From Oscillospiraceae bacterium (GTDB taxonomy: Bacteria; Bacillota; Clostridia; Oscillospirales; Oscillospiraceae), in NCBI GenBank assembly GCA_902781745.1, contig CACZKM010000010.1, positions 1 through 40,848 of the forward strand: a stretch of DNA of 40,848 bases. Reading direction: 5' to 3'. A program made the position numbers and the translations under genes. Every line of letters starts with the position of its first letter. The stretch's first letter is position 1. Below, in pieces: positions 26,455 to 33,570 of the stretch. The notes beneath the pieces are model-generated. The model did not search any database. It had not been told where the DNA came from and saw nothing but the letters and a program-made list of their open reading frames with translations.

Positions 26455-26874
26455 TTACGCAGACCGTCGTTGACTTTCTTCGTTCAGGATCATCAGCTCC
26501 AGGAAGGGTGCCTTTTTTGCCACATAGGCGGAAACGGAGCCGTGGGCTTCGGCGCTTTCCTTCTTGGAGCGGGTCATGATAATGCAGTCAAAATGATTCT
26601 GCTTGGCAAAACGGACAATGGAAACACCAGGCTTCCCGCAGAGGACCGAGGTCGTGACCTCGTAGTTATCCAGAATCTTCTGATAACTCTCCAGCTTCTT
26701 CTGGCGGCGGTGCAGCTCGTGGGCGAACTCGTGATCATATTTATAGTGCATGGGAGAATTCATTACGGTGACCAGGGTGATCTCGACTTCGCTGGGGTCA
26801 AACTCAAATTTGGCCCGCTCCAGGGACTTGAGCGCACGATCGCTGATGTCGACGGGGAGCAATACTTTCTTCAT
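26455..26874 (-). CDS. Universal stress protein (UspA family)
   Basis: A small cytoplasmic alpha/beta protein of 139 aa. It begins MKKVLLPVDISDRALKSLE, the usual UspA opening, with the ATP-site Asp in PVD. The C-terminal loop is IIMTRSKKESAEAHGSVSAYVAKKA, a version of the G-x2-G-x9-G-S/T site, partly altered, so ATP binding is uncertain. The start is ATG 26874 behind AAGGAGG; a longer frame to 26967 lacks a ribosome site. It precedes ykvI, and Usp-transporter pairs are common. A weak promoter candidate on the minus strand (TTGAAA, 17 bases, TGTATC) lies upstream near 26950-26980. Confidence 0.9.
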   Translation of the reverse strand: MKKVLLPVDISDRALKSLERAKFEFDPSEVEITLVTVMNSPMHYKYDHEFAHELHRRQKKLESYQKILDNYEVTTSVLCGKPGVSIVRFAKQNHFDCIIMTRSKKESAEAHGSVSAYVAKKAPFLELMILNEESQRRSA

Positions 26875-27085
26875 GGCGGTGCCTCCTTGCTTGCGCCTGC
26901 CGGGCAACTTGCCTGTGCAGGATTCTCTCTGGGGAAAGGATACAACCCGGGTTTCAGGATGTTTCAAAAAGATTCAAAAAGATTTTTGAAAGGTAAGCCT
27001 TTCTGATTTGTTGTAGTGTACCCGACAGTCAGGCTGTGCAGGAAGGACTGCCGTGACCGGGAGCCGTCCGCGCCCAATCGTCCGT

Positions 27086-27114
27086 TTGACAGAATCCCGT
27101 CCCTGCTGTATAAT
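27086..27114 (+). promoter_or_regulatory. Perfect consensus SigA promoter of glmM
   Basis: TTGACA (27086-27091), 17-base spacer, TATAAT (27109-27114): every position matches consensus. It lies in the 332-base gene-free stretch 26875-27206, which also holds the leader of the minus-strand usp gene. I see nothing else there. Confidence 0.93.
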
Positions 27115-27206
27115 ACCATGATTCCAGAACAATCTGCCTCGGGCCCGGCCCGACGGCTGTCCATAGTCCAAGGAACAAGAAATCATCAGAAAACGGAGCG
27201 ATCAAT

Positions 27207-28556
27207 ATGGGTAAGTATTTCGGTACCGACGGCTTCCGGGGAGAAGCCAATGTTAACCTCACGGTGGACCACGCCTTTCGGGTGGGCCGCTTCCTGGGCT
27301 GGTATTTCGGCCAGGAGCACCGGGCCCAGGTGGTCATCGGCAAGGATACCCGCCGGTCCAGCTATATGTTTGAGTGCGCCCTGTCCGCTGGCCTGACGGC
27401 CTCCGGGGCGGACGTCTACCTCATGCACGTCACCACCACCCCCAGCGTGTCCTACATCGCCAAGACCGACGAGTTTGACTGCGGCATCATGATCTCCGCC
27501 AGCCACAACCCCTACCATGACAACGGCATCAAGCTCATTAACCGCCACGGCGAGAAGATGGAGCAGGAGACCATCGACCGGATCGAGGCCTGGCTGGACG
27601 GCGGCCAGGACCTGCCCTACGCCGTAGGGGAGAAGATCGGCCGGGTCATCGACTACGCCTCCGGCCGCAACCGCTACATCGGCTACCTCATCAGCCTGGC
27701 CACCCATTCTTATAAGGATATGCGAGTGGCTCTGGACTGCGCCAACGGCTCGGCCTGGATGATCGCCAAGAGCGTCTTTGAGGCGCTGGGCGCCGATGTG
27801 GAGGTCCTGAGCAACAAGCCCGACGGCCTGAACATCAACGACGGCTGCGGCTCCACCCACATTGAGCAGCTTCAGAAATTCGTCAAGGAGAACCACATGG
27901 ATATCGGTTTTGCCTTCGACGGTGACGCCGACCGCTGCATGGCGGTGGACGACAAGGGCAATGTGGTGGACGGCGACGGCATCCTCTACGTCTACGGCTG
28001 CTACATGAAGGAGCGGGATAAGCTGGAGAACAACACCGTGGTCACCACCGTCATGTCCAACTTTGGCCTCTACAAAGCCTTTGACGCCGTGGGGATCAAC
28101 TATGAGAAGACCGACGTGGGCGACAAGTACGTTTATGAGAATATGCGGGCCAACGGCCACCTCATCGGCGGCGAGCAGTCCGGGCACATCATTTTCGGCA
28201 AATACGCCAACACCGGCGACGGTATTCTCACCGCCATCAAGGTCATGCAGGCGGTCCTGGGGAAAAAGACCCCCCTGTCCAAGCTCACCCAGGACCTGAA
28301 GATCTATCCCCAGGTCCTCAAGAACGTCAAGGTCCAGGACAAGGACCGGGCCCTCAACGACTTCGCCGTTCAAAGCGCCTGCAAGGAGGTCGCTGAGACC
28401 CTGGGGGATCAGGGGCGGATCCTCCTGCGCAAGAGCGGCACCGAGCCCGTGATCCGGGTCATGGTGGAGGCCCAGACCCAGGAGCAGTGCGAGGAGCAGG
28501 TCAACGCTGTCATCCAAGTGATGAATGAGCGCGGCCTGGCTGTGGAGGGTAAGTGA
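27207..28556 (+). CDS. glmM: Phosphoglucosamine mutase
   Basis: Interconverts glucosamine-6-phosphate and glucosamine-1-phosphate on the way to UDP-GlcNAc for peptidoglycan. Motifs: the opening MGKYFGTDGFRGEAN; the phosphoserine loop ISASHNP with S99; the magnesium loop DGDADR (D238, D240, D242); the sugar loop GEQSGHIIF; the phosphate loop RKSGTEPVIRV. The 449 aa are typical. It leads an operon with a GlmU C-domain-like protein, the next function in the same pathway, and an EamA transporter. The consensus promoter fits a constantly needed cell-wall enzyme. A related phosphomannomutase is less likely, given the GlmM-type opening. Confidence 0.95.
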   Translation: MGKYFGTDGFRGEANVNLTVDHAFRVGRFLGWYFGQEHRAQVVIGKDTRRSSYMFECALSAGLTASGADVYLMHVTTTPSVSYIAKTDEFDCGIMISASHNPYHDNGIKLINRHGEKMEQETIDRIEAWLDGGQDLPYAVGEKIGRVIDYASGRNRYIGYLISLATHSYKDMRVALDCANGSAWMIAKSVFEALGADVEVLSNKPDGLNINDGCGSTHIEQLQKFVKENHMDIGFAFDGDADRCMAVDDKGNVVDGDGILYVYGCYMKERDKLENNTVVTTVMSNFGLYKAFDAVGINYEKTDVGDKYVYENMRANGHLIGGEQSGHIIFGKYANTGDGILTAIKVMQAVLGKKTPLSKLTQDLKIYPQVLKNVKVQDKDRALNDFAVQSACKEVAETLGDQGRILLRKSGTEPVIRVMVEAQTQEQCEEQVNAVIQVMNERGLAVEGK

Positions 28557-28557
28557 T

Positions 28558-29217
28558 ATGCTGACGATCCAAGACCTGTTTGATTTGAATGACACCATCG
28601 CCGCCCCTCTCTTCCGGGGCAAGACCTATGCCTGGGAGGTCCTGGGGGAGCTGAGCGACTATATCAAAGCCCTTGGGGCCACCCTGCCAGCCGACGAGTA
28701 CGACCACCCCGCCGAGGATGTGTGGATCGCCAAGGACGCCAAGGTCTTTCCATCGGCATACATCGGTTCGCCCTGCATCATCGACCATGAGGCGGAGGTC
28801 CGCCACTGCGCCTTCATCCGCGGCAGCGCCATCGTGGGCAAGCATGCCGTGGTGGGCAACTCTGTGGAGCTGAAAAACGTGGTCCTCTTTGACTATGTCC
28901 AGACCCCCCATTACAATTATGTCGGGGACTCCGTCCTGGGCAGCCACGCCCACATGGGAGCAGGTTCCATCACCTCCAACGTCAAAAGCGACAAGACCCT
29001 GGTGGTCATCCGGGAAGGGGAGGAGCGGATGGAGACCGGCCGGAAAAAGATCGGCGCCATCCTGGGCGACTATGTGGAGGTGGGCTGCAACAGCGTCCTG
29101 AACCCCGGCACGGTCATCGGTCCCCACAGCAATATCTATCCCACCTCCAGCGTCCGGGGCACCGTTCCGGCAAACTCCATCTACAAAGACAAAGACAACA
29201 TCGCGTCCAAGGAGTAA
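28558..29217 (+). CDS. Left-handed beta-helix (hexapeptide) protein, GlmU C-domain-like
   Basis: A 219-aa protein with a short helical start and a hexapeptide-repeat beta-helix (VWIAKDAKVFPSAYIGSPCII; VVGNSVELKNVVLF; GAGSITSNVKSDK; PGTVIGPHSNIYP). It resembles the acetyltransferase half of GlmU but has no pyrophosphorylase domain. The catalytic-type histidine and the GAGSITSN stretch are consistent with an acetyltransferase fold. ATG 28558 has GGAGGG in front and follows the glmM stop by one base. With glmM next door, acetylation of glucosamine-1-phosphate is a fair guess. Another uridylyltransferase would then be needed elsewhere. Functional assignment is moderate only. Confidence 0.85.
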   Translation: MLTIQDLFDLNDTIAAPLFRGKTYAWEVLGELSDYIKALGATLPADEYDHPAEDVWIAKDAKVFPSAYIGSPCIIDHEAEVRHCAFIRGSAIVGKHAVVGNSVELKNVVLFDYVQTPHYNYVGDSVLGSHAHMGAGSITSNVKSDKTLVVIREGEERMETGRKKIGAILGDYVEVGCNSVLNPGTVIGPHSNIYPTSSVRGTVPANSIYKDKDNIASKE

Positions 29218-29227
29218 CAATCCCTCT

Positions 29228-30139
29228 ATGAAACAGCTCCCACCCAAAAACCTCTTCATTCTGTTCCTCACCGCCCTCATCTGGGGCGTTGCCTTCGTGG
29301 CCCAGTCGGTGGGGATGGACCATATCGGCCCCTTTGCCTTCAACGCCATTCGTTCCTTTGTGGGCGGCATTGCGCTGATCCCTGTGCTCCTCTTTTTTGG
29401 CCGGTTCAAGTCTCCGGCACAAAAGGAGGCGGAGCGTGCCAACCGAAGGACCCTGCTCCTGGGCGGCCTTTGCTGCGGTCTGGCTCTGGGGGTGGCCTCC
29501 TGCCTCCAGCAGGTGGGGATCAAATATACCACCGTGGGCAAGGCGGGCTTTATCACCGCCATGTATATCGTTATCGTCCCGATCCTGGGTATATTCCTGG
29601 GGAAAAAGGTGGGCGTCAAGCTGTGGATCAGCGTGGTCATCGCCATAGCCGGCCTGTATCTGCTGTGCATGAGCGGTTCCCTGGCCCTCCAGAAGGGCGA
29701 TCTGCTGGTGATCCTCTGTGCCTTTGCCTTTTCCGTCCATATCATGGTCATCGACCACTTCAGTCCCAAGGTGGACGGCGTGCAGATGTCCTGTATCCAG
29801 TTCTTTGTAGCGGGGCTCCTGTCCCTGATCGTGATGGCCTTTGCCGAGGGCGCCCCCTCGGTCCGGGATGTGACCATGTCCTGGATCCCCATCCTCTACT
29901 GCGGCGTCATGTCCTCCGGCGTGGCTTATACCCTCCAAATCGTCGGCCAGAAGGGAGTCAACCCCACCATCGCCAGCCTGGTGCTGAGCCTGGAGTCGGT
30001 GATCTCGGTCCTGGCGGGCTGGGTGATCCTCCACCAGAGTATGTCCGGCCGGGAGATCCTGGGCTGCGTCCTCATGTTCACCGCCATCATCCTGGCCCAG
30101 CTTCCAGACAAAAAGGGCTGGGACCCGGCAGAGGCATAA
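29228..30139 (+). CDS. EamA-family (DMT) membrane transporter
   Basis: 303 aa and about ten membrane segments in two EamA repeats. The first repeat opens LFILFLTALIWGVAFVAQSVGMDHIGPFAFNAIRSFVGG with the usual W-G-x-x-F element; the second follows GDLLVILCAFAFSVHIMVID. DMT proteins export or import small metabolites; no substrate can be read from sequence. It is the third gene after glmM, only 10 bases after the beta-helix gene, then closed by a strong terminator. It may carry an amino sugar or an unrelated metabolite. Confidence 0.9.
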   Translation: MKQLPPKNLFILFLTALIWGVAFVAQSVGMDHIGPFAFNAIRSFVGGIALIPVLLFFGRFKSPAQKEAERANRRTLLLGGLCCGLALGVASCLQQVGIKYTTVGKAGFITAMYIVIVPILGIFLGKKVGVKLWISVVIAIAGLYLLCMSGSLALQKGDLLVILCAFAFSVHIMVIDHFSPKVDGVQMSCIQFFVAGLLSLIVMAFAEGAPSVRDVTMSWIPILYCGVMSSGVAYTLQIVGQKGVNPTIASLVLSLESVISVLAGWVILHQSMSGREILGCVLMFTAIILAQLPDKKGWDPAEA

Positions 30140-30154
30140 ATATAAAAAAACGAC

Positions 30155-30183
30155 GCCGGCGGCCAAAACGGCCGCCGGCTTTC
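30155..30183 (+). terminator. Terminator of the glmM operon
   Basis: A perfect 10-bp GC-rich stem (30155-30164 with 30170-30179), AAAAC loop, then TTTCTATTT. Confidence 0.88.
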
Positions 30184-30242
30184 TATTTGAAGCAGTTTTT
30201 TCCCGCAGACGATTGCTAATGACAAAAAGGACCCCATAAATC

Positions 30243-30280
30243 TTGCAGGGCGCCGTTGATTTTGATAAAATGATTTATCA
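30243..30280 (+). promoter_or_regulatory. Promoter with an overlapping palindrome (possible operator)
   Basis: TTGCAG (30243-30248), 17-base spacer, TAAAAT (30266-30271). A perfect palindrome TGATAAA-4-TTTATCA (30263-30269/30274-30280) covers the -10 box and the likely start site. That position would suit a repressor site, which is inference. Confidence 0.65.
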
Positions 30281-30319
30281 TTGCTTTGCGTAACGAGCCA
30301 CCATGAAAGGAGCGCTGAA

Positions 30320-30877
30320 ATGGGAATATTCGATAAAAAGCCGAACTTGTCTTCGGAAGTTGCGCAGCCCGGGACCGGAACAAACCGGACGAAGGATGTG
30401 GTGTTCCCCAAGCTGCCCGAGACTTTGGCGGAGTTCCTGGCCCTGCCCCAGGCGACCTTGTCCGACCCCTTTGACGCCGCCGCCCTGACCGTACTGGCCC
30501 TGTGCTTCTATCCCCAGGACAAGGACCTCTCCCTGTCCATGCTGGACGCGCTGAAGGGACCGAGGCCCCTCAGCCCTATGGACAAGCAGTTCATCGCAGA
30601 CCGGTTCCGGGACAAGGACTATGTACCCCGGTCGTACTTTTCCGGAGCGACGCCTCAAAATGACTATATGCCAGAGGAGCCCTATACCATCCGGGTCAGC
30701 GAGAATCCCTACTCCTACCAGGACCAGGGATACGCCAGGCTCTCCCTGACCTCCGGCGGCGCGGACAGTCCCCGGTCGGTGCAGCTCCGCCAGGCCAAGG
30801 ACGGGAAGTGGTACCTGTGGGAACAGTTCCTCCTGGCGGATATCCGTCCGCCGGAGAGTAACGATCCCTGGGCGTGA
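30320..30877 (+). CDS. Conserved hypothetical protein (possibly DUF6935)
   Basis: A 185-aa cytoplasmic protein with no signal peptide or membrane helix. ATG 30320 has AAAGGAG 7 bases upstream; a longer frame lacks a site. The body (FPKLPETLAEFLALPQATL, PFDAAALTVLALCFYP, LSMLDALKGPRPLSPMDKQFIADRF, YTIRVSENPYSYQDQGYARL) fits what I recall of the DUF6935 family, but I cannot confirm it. The last third is beta-rich and ends WYLWEQFLLADIRPP. It has its own promoter with a palindrome across the -10 box. No function is proposed. Confidence 0.78.
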   Translation: MGIFDKKPNLSSEVAQPGTGTNRTKDVVFPKLPETLAEFLALPQATLSDPFDAAALTVLALCFYPQDKDLSLSMLDALKGPRPLSPMDKQFIADRFRDKDYVPRSYFSGATPQNDYMPEEPYTIRVSENPYSYQDQGYARLSLTSGGADSPRSVQLRQAKDGKWYLWEQFLLADIRPPESNDPWA

Positions 30878-30948
30878 CCCGCAGAGTGTGCCCCTGTATC
30901 TGTGTTAGTATGTATGGTGCACATTTTGACGTTTTCCGGCTGTTCGGG

Positions 30949-30970
30949 TCGGGTTTCTTTCCCGGTTTTT
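30949..30970 (+). terminator. Weak terminator after the hypothetical gene
   Basis: A short stem (30949-30953 with 30961-30965, one G-U pair) is followed by five T residues. It is at the edge of what can be called. Confidence 0.35.
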
Positions 30971-30986
30971 CGCTAGGCCTTATAAT
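30958..30986 (+). promoter_or_regulatory. Possible promoter of the SLH protein gene
   Basis: A perfect TATAAT (30981-30986) with a weak TTTCCC (30958-30963) 17 bases upstream. It gives a leader of about 170 bases, in which I see only a 6-bp hairpin (31085-31090/31102-31107). Confidence 0.45.
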
Positions 30987-31165
30987 CACGCTCGTAACCA
31001 TGATGGTGCCGGATAAGCGCAGGACGGCATGGAGCTCAGCGACGAGGCCATTCTCAGCGTTGATCCTGTGACCGCGCAGTTCGATGGATGACTTGTTTCT
31101 CCATCCAATAAAACAAGGAGAGCCCTAAGAGGATCACCATAAAACACACCAAGGAGGAAAACGAA

Positions 31166-32374
31166 ATGAAGAAAAGAACACTCGTCAAGCGGTTCGGTGC
31201 GGCGTTGCTGGCCCTGGTCATGTGCGCCGGTCTCACTGCCTTTGCGGCAGAGGAATTCACCGACGTGAAGGAATCAGACTATTTCTATCCCGCCGTCCAG
31301 TGGGGCGCGGAGAACGAGATCACCTATGGTATGGGCAACGGCCGGTTCATGCCCAACGGCAAGGTCAACCGGGCCCAGGTGGTCACCTTCCTGTGGCGGA
31401 TGGCCGGTACCCCTGACCCCACCAACAAGGAGACCTTCTCTGACGTGGCAGCGGGTAGCTGGTACGAGACTGCCGTCCAGTGGGCAGTGGAAAACGAGAT
31501 CACCGTGGGCACCGGCAACGGGAAATTCAGCCCCATGCTCACCTGCGACCGGGCCATGTGCCTGACCTTCCTCTACCGTATGGAGGACGCACCCCTGGAT
31601 AAGATTGCCGCCATGGACCCGGTGGACCTGGAGGCACTGGGGGAGGATGTCACTCTGGAGGAGCTTGGTATAGCTCTGGTGCAGGGGATCATCGAGGGAT
31701 TCCGGGAGATCCCCACTGACGTGCCCCAGGATGCTTACTATGAGTTGGCCGTGGTCTGGGGCTCCATGACCGGCATCCTTACCGAGGGCAACACCGGCAA
31801 TCTGGATGAGAGTGTCATCTTCCGGCCCACAGACCCCTGCCTCCGTGGGGAGATGATTTCCTTCCTGTATCAGACCCACCTGGCGGAGGAGGCGGCCAAC
31901 GCGCCGGAGCTCTATGAGTTCGGCCCGGTCAATGTGGCCATCCCCCAGACGTATTCTGAACTGGTTTATCGGAACATCACTGCCGTGGGCGACGACGAGG
32001 ACGGCATCTTCATCATCATCTCTGAGAGAGCTTCCCGTGAGGCGGCGGAGGCCCTGGGTGAGGACCCCGATGAGACCGGCGCCGGCGAGCTGTTCAGCAT
32101 CGGCCGGGTCAGCAAGGAAGAGGCGCAGAAGATCGTTGACGAGGATATTGGCAATGCTGAAGTGTTCGCGAAGGATGAAAACGATAAGTACTATGTGTTC
32201 TATCATCCCACCGACGTGCGCTACGTCCGCGAGACGCCGGAGCAGATGACTGCGGATCAGGACCAGTGGATCGCCCTGAACGAATGGGCGCGGAACGATG
32301 TGCGGAACGATATTTTCAAGTACAGCGAGGGCTTGACGCCTGTCACGCTCACCAGCACTTCTTCGGCTGAATAA
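31166..32374 (+). CDS. Secreted SLH-domain surface protein
   Basis: 402 aa. A signal peptide ends near residue 28 (LLALVMCAGLTAFAAEE). Three SLH repeats sit at the N-terminus (about 30-76, 90-136 and 185-245; the third is divergent), so it should bind the wall polymer by this end. The C-terminal 150 residues are acidic and unknown (FGPVNVAIPQTYSELVYRN, ELFSIGRVSKEEAQKI, KYYVFYHPTDVRYVRE). AAGGAGG precedes the ATG. The deacetylase at 16.4 kb has its SLH repeats at the other end, so the two are not duplicates. Role: surface anchoring of an unknown small domain. Confidence 0.9.
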   Translation: MKKRTLVKRFGAALLALVMCAGLTAFAAEEFTDVKESDYFYPAVQWGAENEITYGMGNGRFMPNGKVNRAQVVTFLWRMAGTPDPTNKETFSDVAAGSWYETAVQWAVENEITVGTGNGKFSPMLTCDRAMCLTFLYRMEDAPLDKIAAMDPVDLEALGEDVTLEELGIALVQGIIEGFREIPTDVPQDAYYELAVVWGSMTGILTEGNTGNLDESVIFRPTDPCLRGEMISFLYQTHLAEEAANAPELYEFGPVNVAIPQTYSELVYRNITAVGDDEDGIFIIISERASREAAEALGEDPDETGAGELFSIGRVSKEEAQKIVDEDIGNAEVFAKDENDKYYVFYHPTDVRYVRETPEQMTADQDQWIALNEWARNDVRNDIFKYSEGLTPVTLTSTSSAE

Positions 32375-32407
32375 CCGTTCGATACGGCGTCCCCTGTCAT
32401 ACAGATA

Positions 32408-32450
32408 AAACGATCGCCATGCCGGCGCTACGTCGGCATGGCGATCGTTT
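32408..32450. terminator. Terminator after the SLH gene
   Basis: A perfect 17-bp stem (32408-32424 with 32434-32450) with a 9-base loop. It is bordered by A residues on one side and T residues on the other, so it may work in both directions. Confidence 0.85.
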
Positions 32451-32472
32451 CCATTTGTGCAGTTCCATAAAA

Positions 32473-32510
32473 ACAGCAGCGCCGCGCGATCACGTTCGCG
32501 GCGCTGCTGT
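32473..32510 (-). terminator. Terminator of the lipoprotein gene
   Basis: A perfect 14-bp stem (32473-32486 with 32497-32510), 10-base loop. On the minus strand a run of five T residues spans the end of the stem. Confidence 0.87.
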
Positions 32511-32556
32511 CGTCAGCAAGAAATCAATATTTTGAGCCTGGGTTCCATGCGATTCA

Positions 32557-33405
32557 TCAGGCCTGTCTGGCGAACTCCGTCCACTCGCCGTCGTAGTTGA
32601 CGTAAAGATTGTCGCCTTCCAAGGTGTACTCATAGGTGAAGCTGCCGTCAGCCGCCATGAGCTCGACGCTGCCCCAGAGAATATCGATGTCGTCCTGAAT
32701 GCTGAGCACGCCGGAGTGGTCTTCGTTCAGGGTGACGGAAAGGGTCGCGCCGTCCTGCTCGGCGGTATAGGTGCCGGGGATGTACTCATACATGGTCTGG
32801 GGGCCGAAGTTTTCGTAGGTAATGGAGTCCACCACGGTCTCCAGGGCGTCGGCAGCGGCCGTGTCGATGGCATCATCCCCGGTCAGATAGGTGGTGTTCT
32901 GAAGCAGGAGGGTGCCGCCGTTGTACTCGCCGGCGATGGCCGTGCGGCTGGGGTCCTCGCTGCCTGCGGGCTGGGAGAGGGTCCGCCAATAGCCCCACAT
33001 ATCCGTGGTGCCGGGGAAGATGCCTTCGCTTCTCTCGATGGATTCAGCATCGCCCCAGTCGGCGGTGAGCTCGCCCAGGACCTCCTCAGGCATCTTGTCG
33101 GCCTCGTAGCTGATGGTCGCCATGGTGGAGTGGTCAGGATCGCCCAGATACAGGAAGGTAACAGCGCCGCCGCCCTCTTCGACCTCGATGTTGGCGGGGT
33201 CATACTGGACGGTCCAGCCGTCGTCGCTGGTGTATTCCGCCAGTTCTGCGGCCTCGGCGGTTTCCTCCACCACTGCCTCTTCGGTCTCTTCGGTGGTTTC
33301 GGCAGCGTCGGTGGTGTCGGCAGTGTTGCCGCCGCAGGCGGCGAGAGCGGCCACAAGGGTCACGGTGGCCACGCCCATGAGAAGCGTCTTAAGCTGCTTT
33401 TTCAT
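32557..33405 (-). CDS. Lipoprotein of unknown function
   Basis: 282 aa. The lipobox LAAC is clear (signal stretch LLMGVATVTLVAALAACGG), so it should be lipid-anchored on the outer face of the membrane. A Thr/Glu/Ala-rich linker of about 35 residues follows. The first folded part (YTSDDGWTVQYDPANIEVEEGG, HSTMATISYEADKMPEEV) resembles PsbP/Mog1-like lipoprotein domains in outline. The second (PGTYTAEQDGATLSVTLNEDHSGVLSIQDD) is lipocalin-like. Both are impressions only. ATG 33405 has AAGGAGG upstream; the TTG at 33432 does not. Single gene, convergent with the SLH gene. Confidence 0.87.
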   Translation of the reverse strand: MKKQLKTLLMGVATVTLVAALAACGGNTADTTDAAETTEETEEAVVEETAEAAELAEYTSDDGWTVQYDPANIEVEEGGGAVTFLYLGDPDHSTMATISYEADKMPEEVLGELTADWGDAESIERSEGIFPGTTDMWGYWRTLSQPAGSEDPSRTAIAGEYNGGTLLLQNTTYLTGDDAIDTAAADALETVVDSITYENFGPQTMYEYIPGTYTAEQDGATLSVTLNEDHSGVLSIQDDIDILWGSVELMAADGSFTYEYTLEGDNLYVNYDGEWTEFARQA

Positions 33406-33570
33406 TGTTTCTTCCTCCTTAATGAATTGCAATTTGAGAGCATGGGATACGCCGCTCTTTTAGCGGCGCATTCAAATCATACACAAGACCATCTGGAATG
33501 CACTATCGCTCTGATCATATTATTATCCAAGCTCTCCGCCCCAATTTCGGTGTGCGCCGCTTGGTATGCC

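Noticed and set aside
31029-31091. A 20-codon frame (MELSDEAILSVDPVTAQFDG) in the leader of the SLH gene
   Set aside because: Only a weak ribosome site, and no sign of regulation by a leader peptide. It could be a gene remnant but is too short to support.
33450-33468. Perfect 7-bp hairpin upstream of the lipoprotein gene
   Set aside because: No T run on either strand and no clear link to a transcript end, so not called as a terminator.
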